In this document: positions 1 to 6,862 of the stretch, piece after piece | Position numbering within the stretch: the stretch's first letter is position 1 | How the letters are laid out: the number at the start of each line of letters is the position of its first letter | DNA from: an archaeon | GTDB lineage: Archaea > Asgardarchaeota > Hermodarchaeia > Hermodarchaeales > Hermodarchaeaceae | Reading direction: 5' to 3' | Assembly (NCBI GenBank): GCA_016550405.1 | Contig: JABXGX010000182.1 | Span: 1-11,743 of the forward strand | DNA: 11,743 nt | Position numbers and translations under genes: made by a program | Notes under the pieces: model-generated | The model's input: only the letters and a program-made list of their open reading frames with translations | Database searches by the model: none | What the model was told of the DNA's origin: nothing

Positions 1-573
1 CTCAAAGTAGGCGTTGACTTTTTGCCATTGTATGAAATCCAACCATGATTGACCTAAACTAAACGGAACTAAAGGAATTTCAATAATGAGCTCTTTGGTG
101 GTCTCATCAGAGACTATAGGTAATCGTGGGAAAGCCTGAATGCCGCTTGATCGTGTCCAATATCCGTTTTTTAGTTGCCGAATCCCCACAAACGCTTCTA
201 GCTCACCAAGAACCATTTCCACTTCAACACCACGGGTTACAAAATAGGCACTGATATTATTTCCATTATAATTGGTGCTGTAATAATGTGGGACGGTTTC
301 CATTGTTGTGTTCCATTCAACTCGAAGAAAGAGATGTCTTCCGTTATAACTAGCCCACACTCCTTTGATACGACTCCATTCAGGACCCGACTCTGAGGCG
401 CCACGAATTTGAACCCAGTTATCGGGGATTTGATGACGGAGTACATTATCCCAATTTATCACCAAAAGAGTAGTAGCTCCGATGATAATAGCAGCGAAGG
501 TTACTACAACAAGGATTTTCAACCGCCGATTGGATAACACATCAATTCCCACCGTCCAATTCAAGAATATCAT
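1..573 (-). CDS. Membrane-anchored outside-facing protein, C-terminal part cut by window edge
   Basis: An open frame runs from an ATG at 573 to the left edge without a stop, giving 191 residues of an incomplete protein. An in-frame TAA lies six codons upstream, so this is the first ATG of the frame, and an AAGGA-like ribosome site sits about 12 nt before it. Residues about 18-39 form one hydrophobic helix (LKILVVVTFAAIIIGATTLL) preceded by positive residues (NRRLK), which predicts a cytoplasmic N-terminus and an anchored outside domain. The rest is rich in aromatic and beta-type residues (for example VWASYNGRHLFLRVEW, about residues 72-87). That pattern resembles beta-sandwich domains of the CBM9/DOMON kind, but this is only an impression. 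It lies about 270 bp downstream of the ABC operon on the same strand and could be its partner, though an own promoter is as likely. Function is not recognised. Confidence 0.75.
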   Translation of the reverse strand, partial: MIFLNWTVGIDVLSNRRLKILVVVTFAAIIIGATTLLVINWDNVLRHQIPDNWVQIRGASESGPEWSRIKGVWASYNGRHLFLRVEWNTTMETVPHYYSTNYNGNNISAYFVTRGVEVEMVLGELEAFVGIRQLKNGYWTRSSGIQAFPRLPIVSDETTKELIIEIPLVPFSLGQSWLDFIQWQKVNAYFE

Positions 574-669
574 TGAAAAAACTAATCCTTAAAATTTAGC
601 AAATAGTCATAAATCTGCTTTTCATCGCTGACCGAATCAACCTTTCATAACCTGATGGCAGTCTGGACC

Positions 670-734
670 AGAAGCCCTGGGCGTGGTTCCAGCAGAAGAG
701 CCGAGAAGAACCGAAAAGGGGTGAAAGTGTGGCG
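670..734 (-). repeat. Upstream element copy A, related to 5219-5281
   Basis: This 65-bp stretch aligns with 5219-5281. On the plus strand the first 31 positions (starting AGAAGCC and containing TGGTTCC and AGAAGAG) match at 26 without a gap. The two then differ by 2 bp in length, and a 14-bp right end (GTGAA...GTGGCG) matches at 11. A shared word TCTGCTTTT lies a further 56 bp to the left at 614-622. The element sits about 97 bp upstream of the ATG at 573. It could be a regulatory DNA site, part of a 5' leader RNA or a dispersed repeat. Strand is given as that of the downstream gene. Confidence 0.6.
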
Positions 735-843
735 TCATTAGATCGTTAAGTCTCTTGTCGATTGGTGTCCATTGGACAGAGCCTATGTAAGCATTGGAAT
801 TAGGTTATGTTGTTAGTTGAAGATGATTTTCTCGTCCGATGGG

Positions 844-1725
844 TTAGGTGCCGTATCGGTGCATTTCGTCAAGGAAGGCGCGCTTGGCACCTTGGAGGCG
901 AAGTCGTTCGTGTTCGTAGCGTTCTCCCGTGATTTTGTTGGCTTTGAATTGTTGGTCTAATTGGTTGAGTACTTTGTCGAAATCGTCGATGCGTTTGCGA
1001 AGTCGGTCAAGGTAGCCGATAGGGGTTCGTGACTCCATTTGTTCGGGCGTGTAGCTGCCGTGGATTCGGCCGTCTTCGATGCGGAGGATGCAGGGGCATT
1101 CGGCAGCGACTATAGGATTATGGGTGACAAGGAGGATGGTTTTGTGAAGTTCGTGATTGATTTTGGCGAGGAAATCGACGATGATTTTTGAGTTTTCGCT
1201 GTCGAGATCTCCAGTGGGTTCATCGGCTAGGATGAGTGGGGGGTCGTTAGCGAGTCCGGCAGCGATGGCAATGCGTTGTTGTTCACCGCCACTTAACTGA
1301 TCGGGGGTATGATTTGCGCGGTCAGTCAAATCGACGATTTCTAACAATTCATGGACACGCGTTCGTCGAGTCGTTTTGGGTGTGCCCATAAATATCATGG
1401 GGAGGGCAATGTTTTCAGCAGCGGTGAGGGTAGGAACCAGGTTTATTGTTTGGAAAATGTGACCAACCATCTTTCGTCGGTATTGCACGAGATTCTGAGA
1501 TGAGAGAGAGTGGACGTTATATGAGCCAACGTTGATGGTGCCAGAGGTGGGTTGGTCCACACCGCCGATGAGGTTAAGTAAGGTTGTTTTTCCTGACCCG
1601 GAGGGCCCAATAATCGAAACCATTGCATTCTCTTCAATTTCCATGGTTAATCCACGGAGTGCACGCACCTCTACATCTTTCATTCGGTACACACGATACA
1701 ATTCAGTGACTTCAATAAACGCCAT
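844..1725 (-). CDS. ABC transporter ATPase, LolD/MacB type, with C-terminal coiled extension
   Basis: This is the ATP-binding subunit that powers the FtsX-like permease encoded just upstream; this class usually drives mechanical export or lipoprotein/peptide release rather than plain uptake. Numbering from the ATG at 1725, Walker A GPSGSGKT is at 40-47, the Q-loop glutamine (HIFQ) at 92, the signature LSGGEQQR at 144-151, Walker B LILADEP at 164-170 followed by TGDLD, and the H-loop histidine (VTHN) at 202, so all catalytic motifs are intact. The last about 70 residues are an extra charged, probably helical tail containing KITGERYEHERLRL, not part of the normal ATPase fold. A GTG at 1734 would add three residues, but the ATG at 1725 has an AAGGTGA ribosome site 5 nt ahead and is preferred. 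The gene is translationally linked to the permease. Substrate unknown. Confidence 0.93.
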   Translation of the reverse strand: MAFIEVTELYRVYRMKDVEVRALRGLTMEIEENAMVSIIGPSGSGKTTLLNLIGGVDQPTSGTINVGSYNVHSLSSQNLVQYRRKMVGHIFQTINLVPTLTAAENIALPMIFMGTPKTTRRTRVHELLEIVDLTDRANHTPDQLSGGEQQRIAIAAGLANDPPLILADEPTGDLDSENSKIIVDFLAKINHELHKTILLVTHNPIVAAECPCILRIEDGRIHGSYTPEQMESRTPIGYLDRLRKRIDDFDKVLNQLDQQFKANKITGERYEHERLRLQGAKRAFLDEMHRYGT

Positions 1726-1730
1726 ATTCT

Positions 1731-1737
1731 TCACCTT
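1731..1737 (-). promoter_or_regulatory. Shine-Dalgarno of the ATPase gene overlapping the permease stop
   Basis: On the minus strand AAGGTGA lies 5 nt ahead of the ATG at 1725, and its last three bases are the TGA stop of the permease. This decides the ATPase start and implies coupled translation of the two genes. Confidence 0.75.
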
Positions 1738-4523
1738 AAGATAGAGAGATCAGTTTGTGCGCGCTTCACCTCAAGGAGCACAATAATCAAGGGAATGACA
1801 ATTAGTAATCCAATTATTATGAGAAGCTGAAGGAGAATTGATGGAATGAAGGGACCTGGCATGAATCGATAGGGAATAAAAGGTGCCATAGGATAGGGCC
1901 ATCGAAAACCGGCGCCTTGTATGACGCCATAGTATGCAATAACGCCTGTAAAAACTCCGAGAATTACCCCTAACAAAGTGATGAAAAGAGCTTCGCTGGC
2001 GAGAATTCTAACAAGTTGACGGTAAGAACCACCTCGCTGACACATTAACGTGGTGATTCGTCGACGCTCAAGGAGCCCTAAATAGAATATGAGACATGTA
2101 CCTGTTGCTGTGAGAATATAGGCAAAGACGACAACTAGTCCAATGATTGTGGTCTGAGCGGAGAGATACAAGTTAGTGTGGAATTCATTGATTCGATCAA
2201 TGGCGGAAATCACTTCGAGAACGCCATTCATGACAAGTAAGGCATCCCGAACATTTGAATTTGCTTCAACATTCGTCAATCGTATTAGAAGATAGGAAGA
2301 ATAGCCACTACTCGAGTTTAAGCTGTCGAGGACATGAGTTGTAGTGTAGGACCATGTCCATTCAGCTGAGTAACTCAACCAATCTGGTTGAGAATATTCA
2401 ATGGGGCGAGGTCCAAAAAAGCCAGTGACAATATAATCTTGAATTGTTCGATTAGGCCATACTCGAATACCAATAGAGGACCCACGCGAAGTTCCGAATT
2501 GCAACGCTTTCTTGTACTCAAAGACAAGTCCGTTTTCTCTTTCGTTCAAAGTTCTGAGAGTCGATTCAGCAGAACCAGAAGGAAACCAACTGTCTTCATA
2601 ATGAGCTACTTCTAACCATTCGTCTACGGTAATAGCGCGTAATTCATTTCCAACAGAGGTATCAATTTGCATCGATAAGACGAATTGTGCTGTTGCGCCT
2701 TGTACGCCGTCTAGCCCGCGAACAACCGGAAGGAGCGTGGTGACATTGTCAGGATGCTGAAGCTGAACGCGAACATCGGCACCAACGTCTGCATAAATTC
2801 GTCGATGGGTCCAATCATACGAACTGGCAAGATGACCAAGGGATTGAATGGAAAAAGCCAGGAGAAGCGCGAGGAGAAAAATAACGGCGGTGGTTCTTCC
2901 AGGACGTCGTTGAATATTGTGGGCAGAAATATTACCGATATCACCGAATAGCCTATGCTGCAATTGGCTGATACGTGTAATCAACGAGGGAGTACCTTTG
3001 ACTACTAGCGTGACAAAGCCATAAGTGAAGAGAAGGGGAGCAACGATGCCTAGAATCAGGTTGAAATCCAACCAGAGGTCTTTCAGGAATTGAATTAATA
3101 GATTTCCAGTTGAGTAGGCGGTGAGGGTGAGGTAGATGTTGAGATTGAAGATCCAGATAAGTAGCTGATAGGTTCCCAGGATTAGACATAACCAAGCAAG
3201 TTTTTTTCGATATTGTATTTGTTCACTAATAACTGAGTATTCACGCATTGCGTCAGCCAGGGGAATCTTGATGGCTTTTCGTGCAGGTAAATATATTGAG
3301 AGAAACCCTAGAAATCCGGCTAGTCCGAGAACTAAGATAACGGTGTCCCAGCCAAGGAATGAAATAGCTGTGAGTATAGTTCCACTCCCGGCCAATAATG
3401 AGACAACTAGCACGCTTAGCACAAGCCCAAGGGTGCCTGCTATGAAACCAATGAAAAGTGCTTCAACGAGATAGAGGAGTTTCAATTGACGAGGGGTCGC
3501 AGTTTTTGCTAAAAGTAAGCCAATTTCCTTACGTCGAAGTGTGAAGGTGACATCCCCCAGTGTTATTCCAATATACAAGGTTATGAAGAGAACGGGAAGA
3601 GCGAGTAGAAAGTATGTTAGGTGTTGTTGTTGCAAGGTGTTTTGCACATTTAGGAGAGAACCCCCAAGGAGGTTTTCGATCCAAGAGCTTCCGATCCTGA
3701 GCCGATTATGAATTTGGTTAGCTACTTGATAAACTTGGGAAATAGAACCGGCAATGTTGTAGGGGTTAAGAAGGGCATTTCTGTTCACGGTGATTGAAAT
3801 GTGAATGCGAAGATTCGGTTCCTCAGGACCTAACATCCGATACACATCTAATAGGGGAAGGGAGGTTTGCTCATAATCAATAATAAAAAAGGTCGGAAAA
3901 TGCTCTAGGGGATCTAAAAAGAAACTTTCGCCCGTAAGTAATCTTCGTCCTTTGCGTGTTAAATCGACATAACCCACTACACGTACAGTTGCGTTTAGTA
4001 ATGAGCCACCAAAGCCACGATTCATGAATTGAAGTGTAAAATTACTCCCAATCGGATAGTCATTAAATCGTGCGGAGCTGGTTGCGATATATGTCTCGTT
4101 AACTCCAAGGCTTGGGGGACCAGCAACAATCGAGATTTCGTCATAAACCGACGAATTGTGTTGAATAGCCGTAGTATAATAGATATCACCTGGAGCAGAC
4201 ATTTGTGGTGGATAGTGAACGATGTAAAAGTCAGTGTGCATTACATGTGGTACCGAAGTAATCGCGTCCTCCCATTGCCGAAGAGTCTGTGATGTCGGCA
4301 CCTCTATTTCATCAGGGTAGCGGCTCGAACGATGCCAAATCATATCGGCGGGGAGATTGGCTAACTGATCTCCGAGCAAGGATTGTTGGATGAGGTTGGT
4401 GTGGACATTGATACCGGCGAACAAAGTCGATACAAATACCAATCCAATGAAGATAGCCAATGATAACTTCCAATTTCGAACGGCCCGCCTCACACCTAGA
4501 CGCAACATTCCAATCCATTCCAT
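1731..4523 (-). CDS. FtsX/MacB-like ABC transporter permease with two large outside domains
   Basis: The 930-residue integral membrane protein is the transmembrane subunit for the downstream ATPase. I count about ten hydrophobic helices near residues 20-40, 302-325, 347-375, 392-414, 443-466, 487-508, 544-562, 791-815, 839-865 and 893-917. Two FtsX-type three-helix modules lie at about 300-425 and 790-920, each with the typical charged cytoplasmic turn after its first helix (RRKEIGLLLAKTATPRQL and ERRRITTLMCQRGGSYRQL). Two long soluble segments, about 43-300 and 565-788, would face outside, as in MacB-like periplasmic core domains. The protein thus looks like two fused half-permeases plus a linking helix pair, a layout common in archaea and Firmicutes. 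The ATG at 4523 has AAGGAG only 2 nt ahead, so the ATG at 4508 is a possible alternative. Substrate cannot be told from sequence. Confidence 0.92.
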   Translation of the reverse strand: MEWIGMLRLGVRRAVRNWKLSLAIFIGLVFVSTLFAGINVHTNLIQQSLLGDQLANLPADMIWHRSSRYPDEIEVPTSQTLRQWEDAITSVPHVMHTDFYIVHYPPQMSAPGDIYYTTAIQHNSSVYDEISIVAGPPSLGVNETYIATSSARFNDYPIGSNFTLQFMNRGFGGSLLNATVRVVGYVDLTRKGRRLLTGESFFLDPLEHFPTFFIIDYEQTSLPLLDVYRMLGPEEPNLRIHISITVNRNALLNPYNIAGSISQVYQVANQIHNRLRIGSSWIENLLGGSLLNVQNTLQQQHLTYFLLALPVLFITLYIGITLGDVTFTLRRKEIGLLLAKTATPRQLKLLYLVEALFIGFIAGTLGLVLSVLVVSLLAGSGTILTAISFLGWDTVILVLGLAGFLGFLSIYLPARKAIKIPLADAMREYSVISEQIQYRKKLAWLCLILGTYQLLIWIFNLNIYLTLTAYSTGNLLIQFLKDLWLDFNLILGIVAPLLFTYGFVTLVVKGTPSLITRISQLQHRLFGDIGNISAHNIQRRPGRTTAVIFLLALLLAFSIQSLGHLASSYDWTHRRIYADVGADVRVQLQHPDNVTTLLPVVRGLDGVQGATAQFVLSMQIDTSVGNELRAITVDEWLEVAHYEDSWFPSGSAESTLRTLNERENGLVFEYKKALQFGTSRGSSIGIRVWPNRTIQDYIVTGFFGPRPIEYSQPDWLSYSAEWTWSYTTTHVLDSLNSSSGYSSYLLIRLTNVEANSNVRDALLVMNGVLEVISAIDRINEFHTNLYLSAQTTIIGLVVVFAYILTATGTCLIFYLGLLERRRITTLMCQRGGSYRQLVRILASEALFITLLGVILGVFTGVIAYYGVIQGAGFRWPYPMAPFIPYRFMPGPFIPSILLQLLIIIGLLIVIPLIIVLLEVKRAQTDLSILR

Positions 4524-4573
4524 CGCTCCTTCAGTAATTTGAGATTATTAAAATTATCATTGAGGAATTGGTT

Positions 4574-4592
4574 GCGGTCCTAAGGGAACCGC
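4574..4592 (-). other. Small hairpin in the permease leader region
   Basis: On the plus strand GCGGTCC, loop TAAG and GGAACCGC pair to a 7-bp stem with a one-base bulge. It lies about 50 bp ahead of the permease ATG and about 120 bp after the stop of the 136-aa gene. It could end the upstream transcript or fold in the permease leader. Without a T-run I cannot choose. The rest of the 4524-4714 gap shows nothing else clear. Confidence 0.3.
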
Positions 4593-4714
4593 TGTGACGA
4601 GCGGGAACGAGTCAAGGCGTAGTGCCGATGATTGGCTGGACTGCCGTGGCTTTGGTATTCACTCTGGGACTGCTAGAGGAGAGTAGGTCTTTCAGGGCAA
4701 GTGTTGCAGGTCTG

Positions 4715-5125
4715 TTAGGCGAATTCCATTTCGAGACGCTTGATAGCACTTTGGAGAATCTCGATAGCTTCGGTATTTTTGGTTTGAACCATGAGGAGTA
4801 CGCCTTTTTCGAATTCGGCAAGGGATTTGGTGATATCGCGCCAGTAGGGATTTTGTTTCATGGATAGGGCGATGTCGATGGGCATTTGGTAGCGCCGATG
4901 GAGCCAACCGATGATGGAGGCAAGGGGAATGTAGATGGCGAGGAAGACAAGGAGGAAGTAGAGGATGTTAGGTAAGAGGATCTGCATCCCAGGAATCTTG
5001 GCGAGGACGAGTTCATACATGAGAATGCTGAAATTCATGAAGGAGAGGAAATAGACGAGGTAGGTTCCGTGTCCCGTGCGGAAGTCAGTCCAGCGGCGTT
5101 GGAAAAATCCTTTCTTCGTTGTCAT
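4715..5125 (-). CDS. Small two-helix membrane protein of unknown function
   Basis: The 136-residue protein starts with a basic segment containing RRWTDFRTGHGTYLVYF (about residues 10-26), then two hydrophobic helices at about 23-43 and 48-74 (for example LLPNILYFLLVFLAIYIPLA). A soluble C-terminal part of about 60 residues ends in a helical, charged tail. The RRW-DFRTGH-TYL motif ahead of the first helix is reminiscent of small uncharacterised membrane proteins I recall from several archaeal groups, but I know no function for them. The ATG at 5125 has no clear ribosome site, so a leaderless or very short leader transcript is likely. It ends 191 bp before the permease gene on the same strand, so it may be transcribed with it. 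Copy B of the shared upstream element lies about 94 bp ahead of its start. Confidence 0.75.
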   Translation of the reverse strand: MTTKKGFFQRRWTDFRTGHGTYLVYFLSFMNFSILMYELVLAKIPGMQILLPNILYFLLVFLAIYIPLASIIGWLHRRYQMPIDIALSMKQNPYWRDITKSLAEFEKGVLLMVQTKNTEAIEILQSAIKRLEMEFA

Positions 5126-5218
5126 AATTGATGCAACTCGAAAATACCTTACCAGATTCTGCTTTTACTTCATTGCGGTGTGGGATAATCCATAGATATT
5201 CAGGGTAACCAGTTGAAG

Positions 5219-5281
5219 AGAAGCCGTGGGCATGGTTCCTATAGAAGAGTCGGGAGAGCAGGAAAGCGTGAAGACGTGGCG
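5219..5281 (-). repeat. Upstream element copy B, related to 670-734
   Basis: This 63-bp stretch aligns with copy A. The distance from its near end to the ATG at 5125 (about 94 bp) is nearly the same as copy A to its ATG at 573 (about 97 bp). The word TCTGCTTTT is again present between element and gene at 5158-5166. Position in front of two different membrane-protein genes suggests shared control. However, copy B also lies in the divergent gap before msrB (5403), so it could serve either gene. Confidence 0.6.
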
Positions 5282-5402
5282 CTTGTATTTCTTTTTAGAT
5301 TTTAAGTGCGATTGTATATTGCCTGTCACTAGCTAATTTCTATGAGCGCTAGTATTTCCGAAAGGCAATTAGTGGTTTGTAGTAGTTAGAGAATTGATTG
5401 AT

Positions 5403-5804
5403 ATGAAGAACGATAGAGAAGTAACCGATAAAGAATGGAAGGAGAAGCTATCAAAAGAAGAGTATCAGGTGTTACGACAGAAGGGAACCGAACGGCCTTT
5501 CACGGGGAAGTATTGGAAGAATAAGGAAAAGGGGACGTACAAGTGTGCAGGATGTGGTGTGGAGTTGTTCTCCTCAGAGGCGAAGTTCGAGTCGGGGAGT
5601 GGGTGGCCGAGTTTCTATGAAGCTTTGGATAAAGATAAGATTGAGGAGAAAGTGGACTTGTCGCATGGGATGCGCCGTATAGAGGTTGTGTGCAAGAATT
5701 GTGGCGGGCATCTGGGCCATGTATTTGATGATGGTCCAAAAGATAAGACCGGGTGTCGGTACTGTATCAATTCCATTGCACTTCAGTTTGAAAAGGATAA
5801 GTAG
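5403..5804 (+). CDS. msrB: Peptide-methionine (R)-S-oxide reductase MsrB
   Basis: The enzyme reduces methionine-R-sulfoxide in oxidised proteins back to methionine in the cytoplasm, usually with thioredoxin. From the ATG at 5403 it has 133 residues, normal for a stand-alone MsrB. Two zinc-binding pairs are visible: CAGC (48-51) and CKNC (97-100). The substrate-site motif GSGWPSF (67-73), HLGHVFDDG (103-111) and the catalytic cysteine C121 in RYCINS follow the family pattern. The position that holds the resolving cysteine in many MsrBs (GCGWPSF) is serine here, while an extra cysteine lies at 118, three residues before the catalytic one. A TTG at 5394 would add three residues; neither start has a strong ribosome site and the ATG is preferred. 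It stands alone, divergent from the 136-aa gene. Confidence 0.95.
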   Translation: MKNDREVTDKEWKEKLSKEEYQVLRQKGTERPFTGKYWKNKEKGTYKCAGCGVELFSSEAKFESGSGWPSFYEALDKDKIEEKVDLSHGMRRIEVVCKNCGGHLGHVFDDGPKDKTGCRYCINSIALQFEKDK

Positions 5805-5829
5805 TTCTATTCACTTTAAGAATGGTGTC

Positions 5830-5910
5830 GCACGTGGGTTTGGTCGTTTCAGTCTAGTGGCATCCCGAACCTTTCGAAGAGCTCTGATACCTATTGGTTT
5901 CTTCCCGTGC
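5830..5910. other. Foldable intergenic stretch, possible structured RNA
   Basis: Between msrB and the phosphodiesterase gene, GCACG (5830-5834) can pair with CGTGC (5906-5910), and inside it GGTTTGG (5837-5843) pairs with CCGAACC (5865-5871) with one G-U pair. Such nested helices could belong to the 3' end of the msrB transcript or to a small RNA. Two helices of this size can also arise by chance. Confidence 0.25.
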
Positions 5911-5928
5911 TCATGATAAGGGGTTCAA

Positions 5929-5936
5929 GTTTTTTC
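5929..5936 (+). terminator. T-run, possible end of the msrB transcript
   Basis: Six T residues (5930-5935) follow msrB by about 125 bp and lie about 90 bp before the next start. Archaeal RNA polymerase often stops at short T-runs without a hairpin, so this is a plausible termination point. Confidence 0.35.
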
Positions 5937-6024
5937 ATGAGGATATTATCTGCGTCTCATGAGCAAAACAGTGTGAAATCGGGGTATCCTTTTTAATGAG
6001 CCAGTGTTGAAGATGTGAATTTAC

Positions 6025-6738
6025 ATGGTGTCTAGTATGGTAAAGATAATTGCGCACCGAGGATTAGGAAAAGGACCGTTTGAAAATACAATATATGCTA
6101 TACGAGAGGCGTTAGGTTTAGGTGTAGATGGGATTGAGATAGATGTTCATCGATCTAGAGATGGGGCAATTGTGGTTTTTCATGATTTTATTGTTGATGA
6201 AAAAACGAATGGAACGGGTGCAGTGGAGAATTTATCGCTTGAGGAGCTGCAAAAACTTGAGCTTAATGGCCAGCTAAAGATTCCAACGTTACAGGAAGTG
6301 GTTGAGTTGGTCAAAGCTTACCCCAAGGTACTCGTAATGGTTGAGATCAAGCCAGAGAATATCGAAGATTCCGTGCTGAATGTGCTTTACGAGGGAAATA
6401 TCGAAAATCAAATCATAATTTCGTCATATCATACTTCCGTGCTAAGGCGAATTCATGAGGAGGATGAAAAGGTGCAAACCGCGTTGATTTTCAAAAAACC
6501 TATGGCGGATGCCCTTCAGATTGCAAGCAGTATAGGGTGTTCGAGTATTGCACCAAAGATTCACTTAATTTCCCAAGAATTGGTGTGTGAAAGTCGCCAA
6601 GTAGGTTTGACTGTTTGTCCGTGGGCGGTAAATACAATAGAGGATTTGCGGAGAGTAATAGATTTGGGGTTAGAGGTTATCATTACAGATGAAGCCAAGA
6701 ACATGCAGCAATTTCTACACTCTTTATCCCAAAGGTAA
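6025..6738 (+). CDS. Glycerophosphodiester phosphodiesterase (GDPD family)
   Basis: Enzymes of this family hydrolyse glycerophosphodiesters to glycerol phosphate and an alcohol with a metal-dependent TIM-barrel. The 237 residues match a short cytoplasmic UgpQ-type enzyme. Visible motifs are HRG (11-13), ENT (20-22), GIEIDVHRSRDG (36-47) with the metal-binding E38 and D40, the catalytic histidine in VFHD (51-54), VEIKP (107-111) and a C-terminal TVCPWAVNT followed by IITDEA. There is no signal peptide or membrane helix, so it should act inside the cell. The ATG at 6025 is used; an ATG at 6037 (MVKIIAHRG) has a GGTG site 6 nt ahead and is an equally good start. Substrate is uncertain in an archaeon, whose own lipids are built on glycerol-1-phosphate; phospholipid debris, or a related phosphodiester, is possible. 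Confidence 0.9.
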   Translation: MVSSMVKIIAHRGLGKGPFENTIYAIREALGLGVDGIEIDVHRSRDGAIVVFHDFIVDEKTNGTGAVENLSLEELQKLELNGQLKIPTLQEVVELVKAYPKVLVMVEIKPENIEDSVLNVLYEGNIENQIIISSYHTSVLRRIHEEDEKVQTALIFKKPMADALQIASSIGCSSIAPKIHLISQELVCESRQVGLTVCPWAVNTIEDLRRVIDLGLEVIITDEAKNMQQFLHSLSQR

Positions 6739-6862
6739 ATTGCACCTTCTTTGGAAGATAGATGGAATAGGAGCGAATATGTTTAGAGTGGTAATTCCAA
6801 TGAGGAGAACAGGTTTAAGGGAACAATGTTATCTTTGGAGATTAAATCTGGAATGACCTATA

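Noticed and set aside
766..778. TGTCC-ATT-GGACA hairpin after the ATPase gene as terminator
   Set aside because: The stem is only 5 bp with no following T-run on the minus strand, so it is likely chance.
5840..5905. tRNA-like words (GTCTAGTGG) in the gap after msrB
   Set aside because: No acceptor stem, anticodon arm or TTCGA-type T-arm can be placed in the right order and spacing.
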